From: Tamarix chinensis
Lineage: Eukaryota; Streptophyta; Magnoliopsida; Caryophyllales; Tamaricaceae
Length of the DNA stretch: 64,000 nt
Reading direction: 5' to 3'
Assembly: GCA_030549775.1 (NCBI GenBank)
Contig: CM060177.1
Location: forward strand, 29,974,014 to 30,038,013
The translations under genes and the position numbers were made by a program. Shown here piece after piece: positions 12,460 through 22,440 of this stretch; positions within the stretch are counted from its first letter, which is position 1, and each line of letters opens with the position of its first letter. Under the pieces are notes generated by a model. It ran no database searches, was not told the origin of the DNA, and saw only the letters and a program-made list of their open reading frames with translations.

Positions 12460-14007
12460 TATATTCTCATTGATAGTAGTTTTATTAGTTTTGATATTAT
12501 TATATTAGCATCATTATTATTATTAGGGTAAAGTCTTTAACCCTATATTACCAAGGTTTATAATATCTCTATTATTTTTATGTCTTTAGCAAAGTTAGAA
12601 TTTTGTTAAGGTTATTTTATTAGTATGTTATTATTTGGTCAAAGCCCTAAGGAGGCGTAGGAACGTGCTCCAAGACCGGTGTCGTTTCAGGTAAGGGGTA
12701 CTAAGGCCTTTTATGTGCTAATGTGCATTGTGTGATTCATATGCTATGCATTCTATGTTTATGATTATTAATTATGCTGTATATGCTATGACATGGAGTT
12801 GAAGTATGTTTTCGTATGGCATGTGTATTATTTGTGTATGACCCTGTAAGACATGCATGTGAGGACGTTGATATGATTTTATGTGGGAGAAAGGATGAAA
12901 AAGGAGGATGGAGAAAGCAGTTGATTAAGGGATGTTAGTTGACCTAAGTATTCCATTGATTCATGAGTAAAGGAATAAAATGGAGAATTTTAGGGTTTCG
13001 TGTGTGAGAATCTGATTTATGATTTTTGAGGTTTTTTTTATGGAGAATATAATTTATGGTTTTATATGGGGAAGTTTAATTTATGGTTTGTATGGTTTTG
13101 TGGGAGACAATATAATTTAGGATGTTATATGGGAGAATTGAATTTATGGTTTGTTAGGGAGAATCTAATTAAGACATTATTTGGGGATAATGTAATTTAT
13201 GACATTATATGGGAGAACCTAATTTATGATTTGATTGGGAGAATCTAATTTATGATTTGTTTGGGGGAATCCAATTAATCCAAATTATGGTTTTGCTTGG
13301 GAGATTCTAATTTATGATTTTATGTGGGAGAATCTAACTTATAGTCTTGTATGGGAGAATATAATTTGTGGTTATGAAAGGGGAGAATCTAATCAATGGT
13401 ATTATGTGCAAAAATCTTTGGGTTTTATATGATTTGAATCCTTGTGTTGGTATGGATTGAATTTAGGGTTTTGTGTGAATGAATCTTTGGGATGTATATG
13501 GTTTGAATCTAGGGTTTGGTATGAATGAATCTTTGGGTTATGTGGATTGAATTTAGGGTTTTGTATGATGAGGTTTTGGGTTTTACATAATGGTTAATGT
13601 TTGCATGGTTGAAATTAGGGTTTCACATGGAATTTTAGGGTTTGCATGAAAAAGGTTCGAAGGTTAGTATGGGGAGATTAATGCTTGCATGGGTATGAAA
13701 TTTATGTGTGGAAAGTTAATTTGGGATGTAAGGAAGGTAATGTAAGTGTTGTTTGGGTGTTTGAGCACTTGGGATGAAAAATAGCATGTGGAGCAAATTA
13801 AGGGTACGAAGGAGACTAAATTAGGGTTTTGGGATAAAACCCTAGAGTGAGATGTGAAGTAGAATTGGAGGATAAGTGTAAAGGGAGCGATCCATGCATG
13901 GCTAGGGTTTGGTGGTAGCATATGTGTATGTGGTGATTAAAGATGATGTTGAATATGGAATTTATGATTTATGATTCGTGCATGTGCATGATGAAAGCCT
14001 TTGAATA

Positions 14008-14392
14008 AGATACTTAATACATTAATCATGTAAAGTGGAAGATGTTGAGACGGGCCCAGACCGATCCACCGGCATAATAGTGGCAGGGAATGTTTTCCCT
14101 CGCGACTGATCCACCGACTAAAATAGTGGCAGGGCATGTACCCTCGCGACCGATCCACCGGCTATAATAGTGGGGGATCCCGAGCTCAACAAAACAAAAC
14201 GTTATATGTTGAAAGATATGGGAAGACACTAATCACTTAAAGTGGAACACCGTACGAGAAGGGGCCAGACCGATCCACCGGCTATAATAGTGGCAGGGTA
14301 TGTTACCCTCGCGACCGATCCACCGGCTAAAATAGTGGCAGGGAACGTTTCCCTCGCGACTAATCCACCGGCAAAAATAGTGGGGTTCCCGT
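14008..14392 (+). repeat. Family X hairpin array in copy 4 (two units)
   Basis: Two units of about 217 bp each begin with a header (GATACTTAAT or GACACTAATCACTTAAAGTGG, then GGGCCAGACC). Each header is followed by alternating short hairpins. Type 1 is CCACCGGCTATAATAGTGG and close variants, five times. Type 2 is AGGG...CCCT: AGGGAA/TTCCCT, AGGGCATGTACCCT, AGGGTA/TACCCT and AGGGAA/TTCCCT. CTCGCGAC joins them. Stem bases vary while pairing is kept. Confidence 0.85.
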
Positions 14393-14592
14393 AATCGTAT
14401 GGACTTGAATAAAAGTATGGTGTGACATGATTCCTGATAAGAGATAAACTAAGTAATTGAATCGGATTATATACATATGGGCCTTTATACTTTTACTTGG
14501 ATGATCACATGAATTATGTTATCATGTTTATGATCTTTTATCTGCATGGATTGTGTGCTTATGTGTCGGCCTTAGTGCTCGGTTACCTTACT

Positions 14593-14628
14593 CAGTACGT
14601 AGCGTACTGATCACCCTTTTTATGGGTG
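14593..14628 (+). other. Two conserved hairpins upstream of the copy 4 acceptor
   Basis: CAGTACGTAGCGTACTG (14593-14609) folds with a 7-bp perfect stem and a TAG loop. CACCC...GGGTG (14612-14628) follows at once, then TGCTCATTCCCAC. The same block precedes the acceptor in copies 2, 5 and 6 and, inverted, in copy 3. Confidence 0.65.
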
Positions 14629-15116
14629 CTGCTCATTCCCACGAGTAGTATGCCTTCTGAATTTGTGCAGGTGGGCGAGATATCAGTTGGGGCTGAGTGT
14701 TGAGCGTGTTTGGATCGAAGTTCAAGAGTGTTGTGGCCGTATTCATTCTTTACGCGATTTCATTCCTTTTGTTATTTCTTTGGTATAGTATTTACCATTT
14801 TCTGATTCATTACTCGATTGAGTATTTTAATGAACCTTTTATCGGTTGTAAGCTTAATTCTCTTTTGGAAATGAATTACATTTCTTGATGCGTACTCTGA
14901 TTTTGTTTTACAACCGTTTAATGCTTATTTGGAAATTGGATTGTATTGATTATTTCTTTTCTTAGCCTTAGCACTTGGTACTGGAACGGTCGGAGAGAAC
15001 CGATCTGGTACTAAGTGTGGCGGTAACATTTCCAGAATTCACAGGTTTTTAATGCTTCTAATTTAATTGCTTCCGCTTTTAAGAAAAAAAAATTTAGTGA
15101 ATTTTGGGGTGTTACA

Positions 15117-15500
15117 TATACCGTAGCTTGGAATTTTTGTTTGTTAGGAAATAGCTCATAAGGAATTTTTTTAGAAGATCATTCCATGATGTAATTGATC
15201 TTATAGAAAGTGAATTGAACCAATCTCTGGCATAATCTCTCAAGGAGTAGAGGAATAGTTTTAATATAATGTTGGTTTCTGGTACTCTTAAGATCTTGAA
15301 TATGTTACTAACTTCCATAAAATCCCTAAGATAAATATGGGGGTACTGTATGGGTGAACCAATAAATTACCTTATCATTTAGGGCACATGGAATATGACG
15401 ATTTTAAGTTCAAAATGTATGGCTTGTATCTCAGGTTAAATGATAGGCATGAATTATGTCAATCATATGGACTTTAACATGAAGATTTAATGTGATTATA
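15117..15500 (-). pseudogene. GyA Ty3/gypsy Gag, central part
   Basis: The minus-strand product contains FELKSS, then VSNIFKILRVPE, LFLYSLRDYARDWFNSL and ITSWNDLLKKFL, the capsid region typical of Athila/Tat-type Gag. It continues leftward, beyond the copy 4 insertion, into the Gag segment at 10160-10250. To the right it is cut by GyC, and the Gag N-terminal part resumes at 25172. It has stops in the N-terminal stretch. Confidence 0.85.
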
Positions 15501-16850
15501 TGATGATTTTTTTCATACTTTAGTCCCCTAGTTCTTCTCTACTACTCTTGAACATATTTTGTAGGTATTTCAAGAATATGGGATCAAAAGGTGCTAAAAG
15601 GCAATAGCTGGAACAAAACAGAAGTAAACGCGAAAGCTCAAAGTATGAAAAGGAATAAATACTTGAACATCCAAACATGATGCAATCTGAATTTGAAAAT
15701 GTGTTGCACATAAAAGTTGTAGATATTTCTGTTAGATTTCCAAAGCATCAAAAATCAGCTCAATCCAGAGTCAAACAAAGAATTTATTGTTGAAATACAA
15801 AACATGCGCAAAGCTAAAGCATCGAAAAAACACTGCCGTGTTGATTTACACGGCTGTGTTGATGTTCAATTATGTCTATATAAACTTATTTTTTGTTTAG
15901 TTTGAGAGAGAAGAGAATGGGATAAAATTATGGTGGCTTTGAGAGCACTAAAGAGAGATATAGGGTTACTTGTTTGGCATCACCTAATCCAATCCCACCT
16001 CCAATTTATCCACAATCTTCCATCTCTTGATCTCAATTTCTTGTTCTCGGTCAGACGGATAGAATAGTGAACTTATCATCTTGAATAAAGAGGTTATTGT
16101 ATTTTTCCTTTGTATTTTTTTTTCAATTGATGCAATTCTCTATGTTTGAGATGTTGAGCATAATGAAAGTCATGATTGGCTAATTGATCTGTGCCAAGGT
16201 GAAGGGAAATCCCTTAACCCGAATGTTTTAAGAATTTGAACCCTACCTAATCTAATTCCTTATAATATGTTTGTGATAATGATTTAATTGGAATAATATA
16301 GAAAATGGATCACTTTTATATTATTATTTAGAGAAAGCCGGTGAGATTCGAGAAATGAGTCGGAGTGGGCTCCATTAGCATGACTAGAGATCAAACTACA
16401 AAGTCAAGAGGCATTGGTTGGCTTTTACAACTAACAAAAGGGAATATAATACATAATAATGCATTACCTATCTTTGCATTCATACTAGAGATAGATGAGT
16501 TTTAATATACAATAGGGTGTAGTGGCTCGAGAGAGCATTACACTACATACTTTGGTTGGCATTCATGACAAAGTGTTTTGATTTGATATTTGGGGTTAAT
16601 ATTCAATCACATTAGGGTTGAGGGGATTGACCGAAACCTTAGCCTTTTCTCTAACTGAAGTTCACTTCTTCTTATATTATAGTTGGATTTAGTTTGTACA
16701 TTTTCTTTTCATTTAGAGTTAGACATCGTCTACCCCTATCGTTAGTCTAGACATAAGAGATCTTTTCACTATCCTATTACTCACTTCCTAGTCCCTATGG
16801 GATCGAACTTGCATGCTACTTCAACACTATGCACTTATGGTTAGAAGTCA
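15501..16850 (+). repeat. GyC 5' LTR
   Basis: It starts TGATGATTTT and ends AGAAGTCA, directly before TCAAGTTTTTGGCG. A TATA box (TATATAAA, 15877-15884) marks the U3/R area. Only 16068-16850 has a counterpart in the 3' LTR (24391-25171). The U3 part contains CACTGCCGTG and CACGGCTGTG words typical of LTRs of this lineage. Confidence 0.75.
15877..15884 (+). promoter_or_regulatory. TATA box of the GyC 5' LTR
   Basis: TATATAAAC sits about 375 bp into the LTR, upstream of the segment shared by both LTRs. It is absent from the truncated 3' LTR. Confidence 0.5.
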
Positions 16851-16854
16851 TCAA

Positions 16855-16878
16855 GTTTTTGGCGTTGTTGTCGGGGAC
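16855..16878 (+). other. GyC primer binding site (tRNA-Asp type)
   Basis: TTTTTGGCGTTGTTGTCGGG lies just inside the 5' LTR. It resembles the TGGCGCCGTTGCCGGGG primer sites complementary to plant tRNA-Asp 3' ends, with a few C-to-T changes that fit methylation-driven decay. Confidence 0.7.
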
Positions 16879-17014
16879 TAGGCAACAAGTGACCTTGGGA
16901 TCCGAGAGATTTTCTATGCTTTAGAAATTTGTGTTTCTATTTATTTTATTTTATTTCTGATCCTTTTAAAGTTTGTTCAAGTGATTTTCTGACTTTGCGC
17001 AGGATCTCTAGTGC

Positions 17015-18673
17015 ATGACCCGCTCTTATAGGGGTGAGCTAGAGCCATTTGATCAAGATATTGAGAGGACTTTCCATGGGTTGCAGAGATTGGATAGACG
17101 TGCCAAAGGCATGGAAAAAGCTAGGAATCAACAAGCTCTTAATCTATAAGATCTACGTCCTCCATAAGTGTTGAATCCAAATTTACAATACAATTTGGCT
17201 CTTCCACAAGCACCACTTCAGGTGCAAGTACAAGCTCCAGTGGATAGATCTCTTAAAGACTATGCCACCCTAAATCTAGATGGTATAGGTTCCAGCATCA
17301 GACGGCTAGCCATGCAAGCACACAACTTTGAAATTAAACTAGTCATTATTCATATGTTTCAAACAGCAGTTCAATTTGGAGGATTGCCAAACGATGACCC
17401 GAATGCTCATATTCCTAATCTCCTTGAGATTTATGATAATTTTAGGCAGAATAGGGTTTTTGATGATGCCATAAGGCTTAGGCTTTTTCCCTTCTCTCTT
17501 AGGGATAAAGCTAAAAGTTATTTACATTCTTTGCCGATGGGATCGATTACTACCTGGGATGATATGGCTCGGCAATTTCTTGCTAAATTTTTTTCCACCA
17601 TCAAAAACTACTAAGATGAAAAATGATATTACTACTTTTATACAATATGATTAAGAATTGTTATATGAAGTGTGGGAACGATTCAAAGAATTGTTGAGCA
17701 AATGTCCTCACCATAGTCTACCTATTTGGCTGCAAGTTCAAACTTGTTATAACAGTTTCTTTTTCTACTAATCGTTCCATGCTTGATGCAGCTACATGTG
17801 GTACAATCATGAACAAGACCCCAAAAGATGCATATGATTTTATTGAGGAGTTAACAGCCAATAGTCATCAGTGGCATGTTGAGAGATTATCTAGTAGGAG
17901 TATAGGCATCCATTCTATCGATGTCGTCACTACTATTTCAGCTCAGTTAGATGCTTTGACTAAACAAGTGGCTAACTTGAGTGCTTCTACTGTGTAGATC
18001 CCGATTGTGAGATGTAACTTATGTGATGGACCTTACACTAGCACTGAGTGCCAGGTGGGATAATCCTTTTGTACAATCGTCTGAGTAGACTAATTTTGTT
18101 TCAAATTTTGGCAGGTCCAACAACAATCAGTACCCGAACACCTACAATCCTGGTTCGAGGAATCACCCAAATTTTTCTTGGAGAAATAAAAACCTAACTT
18201 AAGCTCCAAGTCAAGTAAGACCACCTCCAGGATACCAAACCACGACCTCTGAGCCAAAACTAAGTTTGGAAGAATTGCTTACTTAGTTCATAAACAAAAG
18301 TGAGTCTAGATTCCAAAATCAAGAAACTCGAATGCAAAATCAGGAGGCTTCTTTGAAGAACTTAGAGGTGCAAGTTGGATAGTTAGCAAATATGATCTCC
18401 AAAAGAGACCAGGGAACCTTACCTAGTAATACCGAAAGGAACGTACTAGAGGATGCAAAGGCAATCACTTTGAGGAGTGGTAAAGAGTTGTCTGATATTC
18501 CATTTCCAAGCTTGGAAGAAAAGGGTATGAAAAAGGCAGTTGATGAGAAACCCATAGAAATTTCTAATTCTCAAACGGAGGTAAGAGATGACCCAACACC
18601 TAGTGAGGGTTCACTTCATGAGGTAAAACCTTATCAACCTCGCATCATATTTCTCCAAAGGTTGAAACAATAG
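17015..18673 (+). pseudogene. GyC Gag polyprotein pseudogene
   Basis: The ATG at 17015 gives MTRSYRGELEPF, matching the start of GyB Gag (MTQSHIDELV). In order: a stop-broken N-terminal part, the capsid core at 17168-17614 (NFEIK, TAVQFGGLPNDDPNAH, LFPFSLRDKAKS, ITTWDDMARQF), a helical part at 17779-17997, a CNLCDGPYTSTEC zinc-knuckle-like segment after 18000, an NNNQYPNTYNPG/NFSWRN linker, and a charged C-terminal part with AITLRSGKEL at 18392-18673. At least four stops or frameshifts divide it. Gag would package the element RNA in the cytoplasm. Confidence 0.85.
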
Positions 18674-18676
18674 AAA

Positions 18677-19370
18677 TTGGATACACAATTTTCTAAGTTT
18701 CTTCAATTTTTTAAGAAATTGCATATAAATATTTCATTTGTTGATGCTTTAACCCAAATGCCTAGTTATGCTAAATTTTTTAAGAAAATTTTAGCTAACA
18801 AAAGGAAACTAGAGGATTGTGAGATGGTTAGAATTAATGAAGAGTGTTCTATTGTGCTCCAAAACAAACTACCTCCTAAGATAAAAGATCCAGGGAGTTT
18901 TACTATTCCTTACAATATCGGTAGTTTATATTTTGATAAGGTTCTTTGAGATCTTGGTACAAGCATTAACCTCGTGCCCTTTTCCATTTTGAGGAAGCTT
19001 GGATTAGGTGAACCAAAGGGCACTACCATATCTCTCCAACTAGCAAATCGATCAATCAAGTATCTGTATGGTATTATTGAAGATGTGCTAGTAAAAGTTT
19101 ACAAGTTCATCTTTCCTATGGACTTTGTCATTCTGGAGATGGAGGAGGACCATGAGGTACCTCTAATTCTAGGGAGACCATTTTTTTGCCACAGGTAGAA
19201 CTCTTATTGATGTTCATGAGAGTAAACTAATTTTGAGGATTAATGATGAACAAATTATTTTTAATGTATTTGATGGCATGAAACACCCTCATGAAGAAGA
19301 TACTTGCTTACACATTGACTCTATTGATGAGTGTATTAGTGAGTATTTTAAGGTGAACAAATTAGATGTT
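18677..19370 (+). pseudogene. GyC aspartic protease domain pseudogene
   Basis: An aspartic-protease-like stretch: LPPKIKDPGSF, then DLGTSINLVPFSI with the active-site DLG tripeptide usual in this lineage, a flap region (GIIEDVLVKV), FIFPMDFVIL and LILGRPF. A stop (TGA) sits just before the active-site Asp where relatives have Cys. A frameshift after LGRPF leads to the linker toward RT. It would process the Gag-Pol polyprotein in the particle. Confidence 0.85.
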
Positions 19371-21075
19371 CTATAAGAATCATGTCTCATGAATGGACTT
19401 AGTGAGCATGAGGAAGATGAAAGCCTTACAAAATGAATCCACTATTTGGAGGCATCTCCTTCGTATCCTAGAATTTTAAGGCCACCACTTAGAGGCTTAG
19501 AGCATGATGAGATAAAAAATTTAAAAACTCTCCATCGAAAAGCCTCCTCAACTTGGGCTCAAACCTCTCTCCTCTCATTTGAAATATGTGTTTTTAGATG
19601 GTTCTACTTCTCTTCTAGTGATTATTTCCTCTTCTTTGAGCAGGTTGATAGAAGAAAAGCTAGTGAGCTTGTTGAAGGAGCACAAAAGAGTTTTTGGGTG
19701 GACCATTGCAGACTTAAAAGGAATCAGTCCATCTATATGCATGCATAAAATTATGATGGAGGAGGGTTGTAAGCCAGTGGTGTAACCTCAACGACGACTT
19801 AATCCCACGGTGTAAGACGTGGTGAAAAAAGAGGTGATAAAATTACTCGATGCAGGTGTAATTTATCCCATATCTGACAGTGCATGGGTTAGTCCAGTGC
19901 AGGTGGTACCTAAAAAAGGGGTATTACTATTGTGGCTAATGAAAAGAATGAATTGATACCGTAACAGGCTAGTGTGTTTGTATGGATTATAGACAAGTAA
20001 ATGATGCCACTAGAAAAGACCATTACCCTTTTCCCTTCATTGATCAGATGATAGAGAGACAGGCAAGCCATGAATTCTACTATTTCCTAGATGGGTATTC
20101 GGGTTACATATAAATCCCTATTACACCTGAGGATCAAGAAAAAAACATTCACATGTCCTTACGGTACGTTTGCATACAAGAGAATGCCTTTCGGATTGGG
20201 CAATGCTCTGGCTACTTTTCAAATATGTATGATGGCAATTTTTCATGATATGGTAGAGGATTTCATGGAAATTTTCATGGATAATTTTTCTGAGTTTGGA
20301 TGTTCTTTTGATGCATGCCTAAATAATTTGGATAATGTGTTGAAAAGATGTGAAGACACAAATTTAGTCCTTAACTTGGAAAAATGTCATTTTATGGTCC
20401 AAGACGGGATTATTCTGGGTCAAAAAATCTCTAACAAGGGGATTGAAGTTGATAAGGCAAAAATTGAAGTAATTGAAAAACTTCCCCCTCCCTCTACTAT
20501 TAAAGGTGTCAGGAGTTTTTTGGGGCATGCTGGCTTTTATCAAAGGTTCATTAAAGACTTCTCAAAAATAGCTAAGCCCCTGTGCGAGTTTCTTGTTAAA
20601 GATGTTACTTTTATTTTTTCTGATAAGTGCTTACATGCGTTCAATACGTTGAAAGAAAAGTTGATTAGTGCACCTATTATGGCATTTCCTTATTGGAATT
20701 TGCCCTTTGAATTAATGTGCGATGCAAGTGATTTTTTTAGTTGGTGTTGTGTTGGGTTAAAGGAAAGATAAACTTTTTCAAACCATTTACTATGCTAGTA
20801 GAATTCTGAATTATGCACAACAAAATTATGCTACTACTGAAAAAGAATTGTTGGCTATAGTATTTGCATTTGATAAGTTTTGTTCTTACTTGTTATTGAA
20901 TAAAGTCATTGTTTACACTAACTACTTTACATTAAAGTACTTGTTTGCTAAGAAGGATGCTAAGACTAGGATAATAAGATGGATATTGTTACTCTAAGAG
21001 TTTTACTTAGTGATCAAAGATAAAAAGGAGAGTGAGAACAGTGTTGCAAATCATCTCTCATGACTTCCCCAATCT
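19371..21075 (+). pseudogene. GyC reverse transcriptase and RNase H pseudogene
   Basis: The RT fingers are spread over several frames (YPISDSAWVSPVQVV, 19860-19920). The palm and thumb are in one frame at 20091-20771: TCPYGTFAYKRMPFGLGNA, FMDNFSEFG, EKCHFMVQDGIILGQKIS, RSFLGHAGFYQRFIKDFS, ELMCDASDF. The catalytic FMDD is FMDN (20274-20285), so the second Asp is lost. RNase H follows with [40 protein letters not shown] and NHLS. A frameshift after the DASDF motif and a stop near 20995 finish it off. Confidence 0.9.
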
Positions 21076-22440
21076 GTCATAGAAGAGACAACCAATTCCA
21101 TAAATGAAGAATTTCCAAATGAGCGTCTATACAACATTCAAATCACACCTACTTCATGGTATGCTGATATAGCCAATTTCTTGGCAAGCAACATCTTACC
21201 CACTCATCTTTCATATCACCATAGAAGGAAGTTTCTTTATGAGGTAAAGTATTATTTTTGGGACGATCCATACCTGTGTAGAATTTGTGCTAATCAAGTA
21301 ATTTGGAGGGATGTGAATGATGAGGAGATGTATTCCATCCTAGAACATTGTCATAGTAGGGAGGTTGGAGGTCACTTTGGACCAATTAGGACCGCAGCTA
21401 AGATTTTACAATGTGGCTTTTATTAGCCTAATATTTTTAAGGATGCACACACCTTTGTTTCTGCTTGTGATAGGTATCAAAGGACTGGGAATATATCCTA
21501 AAAACATGAATTGCCCTTAACTAATATTATGGTTTGTGAGTTGTTTGATGTTTGGGGTATAGAATTTATGAGACCATTCCCTTGTTCTTTTGGTAACGAA
21601 TATATCCTTGTGGCTGTGGAGTATGTGTCCAAGTGGGTAGAAGTTGTAGCACTTCCCACCAATGACTCCAAGGTGGTTGTTAAATTCTTGAAAAAAAATA
21701 TTTTCACGTGATTTGGCACACCTAGAGCTATCATTAGTGATGGAGGGAAGCATTTTTACAAAAAAAAAATTCAATCCCTCCTAGTTAAGTATGGTGTCAC
21801 GCATAAAGTGGAAACTCCCTACCATCCTTAGACAAATGGTCAAATCAAAATAACCAATAGAGAGATTAAACAAATTTTAGAGAAAATCGTAAGTGTAACT
21901 CGAAAAGATTGGTCTATCAAATTAGATGATGCGCTTTAGGCTTATAGACCATTGTGAAAAACTCTAATTGGCATGTCCCCCTACCGTTTAGTGTATAGGA
22001 AGGCATGCTATCTCCTGGTTGAACTTGAACATAAAGCATATTGGGCATTAAAATTTCTAATTTTAATTTGAGTGATGTAGGTAAGCACATGAAACTTAAG
22101 CTGAACGAAATCAAGGGGTTTCATTTTGACACGTATGAGAATGAAAAGCTTTACAACGAATGTACAAAGAAGTTACACGATAATAATATTTCAAAGTGTG
22201 ATTTTTTCAAGAGATGGCAGGTGCTTCTCTTTAATTCTAGGTTGAGGCTTTTCCCTAGAAAGTTAAAATCCCGATGGTCGAGCCCATTCTCGGTCGTAAA
22301 CTTATATCACTTCGGTGTGGTGGAAATTTCATATCCTAAAAAAGGAAAATTCATGGTTAACAATCAAAGATTAAAACCATATAATAGTGGTTGTGTTGAA
22401 CAACTCAAGATCATTATTCTCTTAACAAACAAAAATTAGA
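21076..22440 (+). pseudogene. GyC integrase pseudogene
   Basis: The zinc-binding region reads HCHSREVGGHFG ... CDRYQR, with the last Cys changed to Tyr. In the catalytic core the first Asp region is DVWGIEFM (D to E), the second is AIISDGGKHF (intact), and the Glu region is [10 protein letters not shown] (E to K). After [10 protein letters not shown] a stop replaces Trp. A C-terminal part ending around KSRWSSPFSV and VNNQRLKPY (22041-22439) resembles the usual GPF/Y-type end of these integrases. Two of the three catalytic residues are gone, so it cannot act. Confidence 0.9.

Larger units (their letters stand above)
12691..14670 (+). other. Predicted intron inside family X copy 4
   Basis: The donor block GTGCTCCAAG then CCGGTGTCG ends at CAG, followed by GTAAGG at 12691. 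The acceptor is TTTGTGCAG, ending at 14670. Copies 5 (52995-55228) and 6 (61751-63399) have the same two blocks in the same order around similar DNA. Splicing is inferred; no transcript data are available. Confidence 0.5.
10275..15116 (+). mobile_element. Family X LTR-like unit, copy 4, complete (4.84 kb)
   Basis: A complete TG...CA unit with perfect 5-bp TATAC duplications, inserted in antisense orientation in GyA gag. Order of parts: TGAAATGCCCC end; AT-rich block (to about 10705); CT-rich tract (10710-10805); GC-richer Pro/Ala/Arg-type segment; TATAAATA (11332-11339); second GC-rich segment; TTA microsatellites (12057-12459); donor block with CAG/GTAAGG at 12690/12691; GTTTGG/TTAGGG-rich intron-like DNA; hairpin array (14008-14392); pre-acceptor hairpin (14593-14609); TTTGTGCAG acceptor at 14670; AATTTTGGGGTGTTACA end. 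No gag-pol is present. The simplest reading is a giant solo LTR; a non-autonomous single-unit element is the alternative. Confidence 0.85.

Noticed and set aside
12307..12531. Poly-Ile/poly-Leu ORFs as small membrane proteins
   Set aside because: They are translations of TTA/ATT microsatellites.
14008..14392. CRISPR-like array (regularly spaced partly palindromic repeats)
   Set aside because: The repeats are imperfect, the spacers are themselves conserved hairpins, and the context is an LTR-like unit in a plant genome.
10275..15116. Family X as a DNA transposon with TGTAACACCCC inverted termini
   Set aside because: The inverted similarity is only about 11-15 bp, duplications are 5 bp, and ends are TG/CA with an internal TATA box, all typical of LTRs. 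It is not fully excluded.
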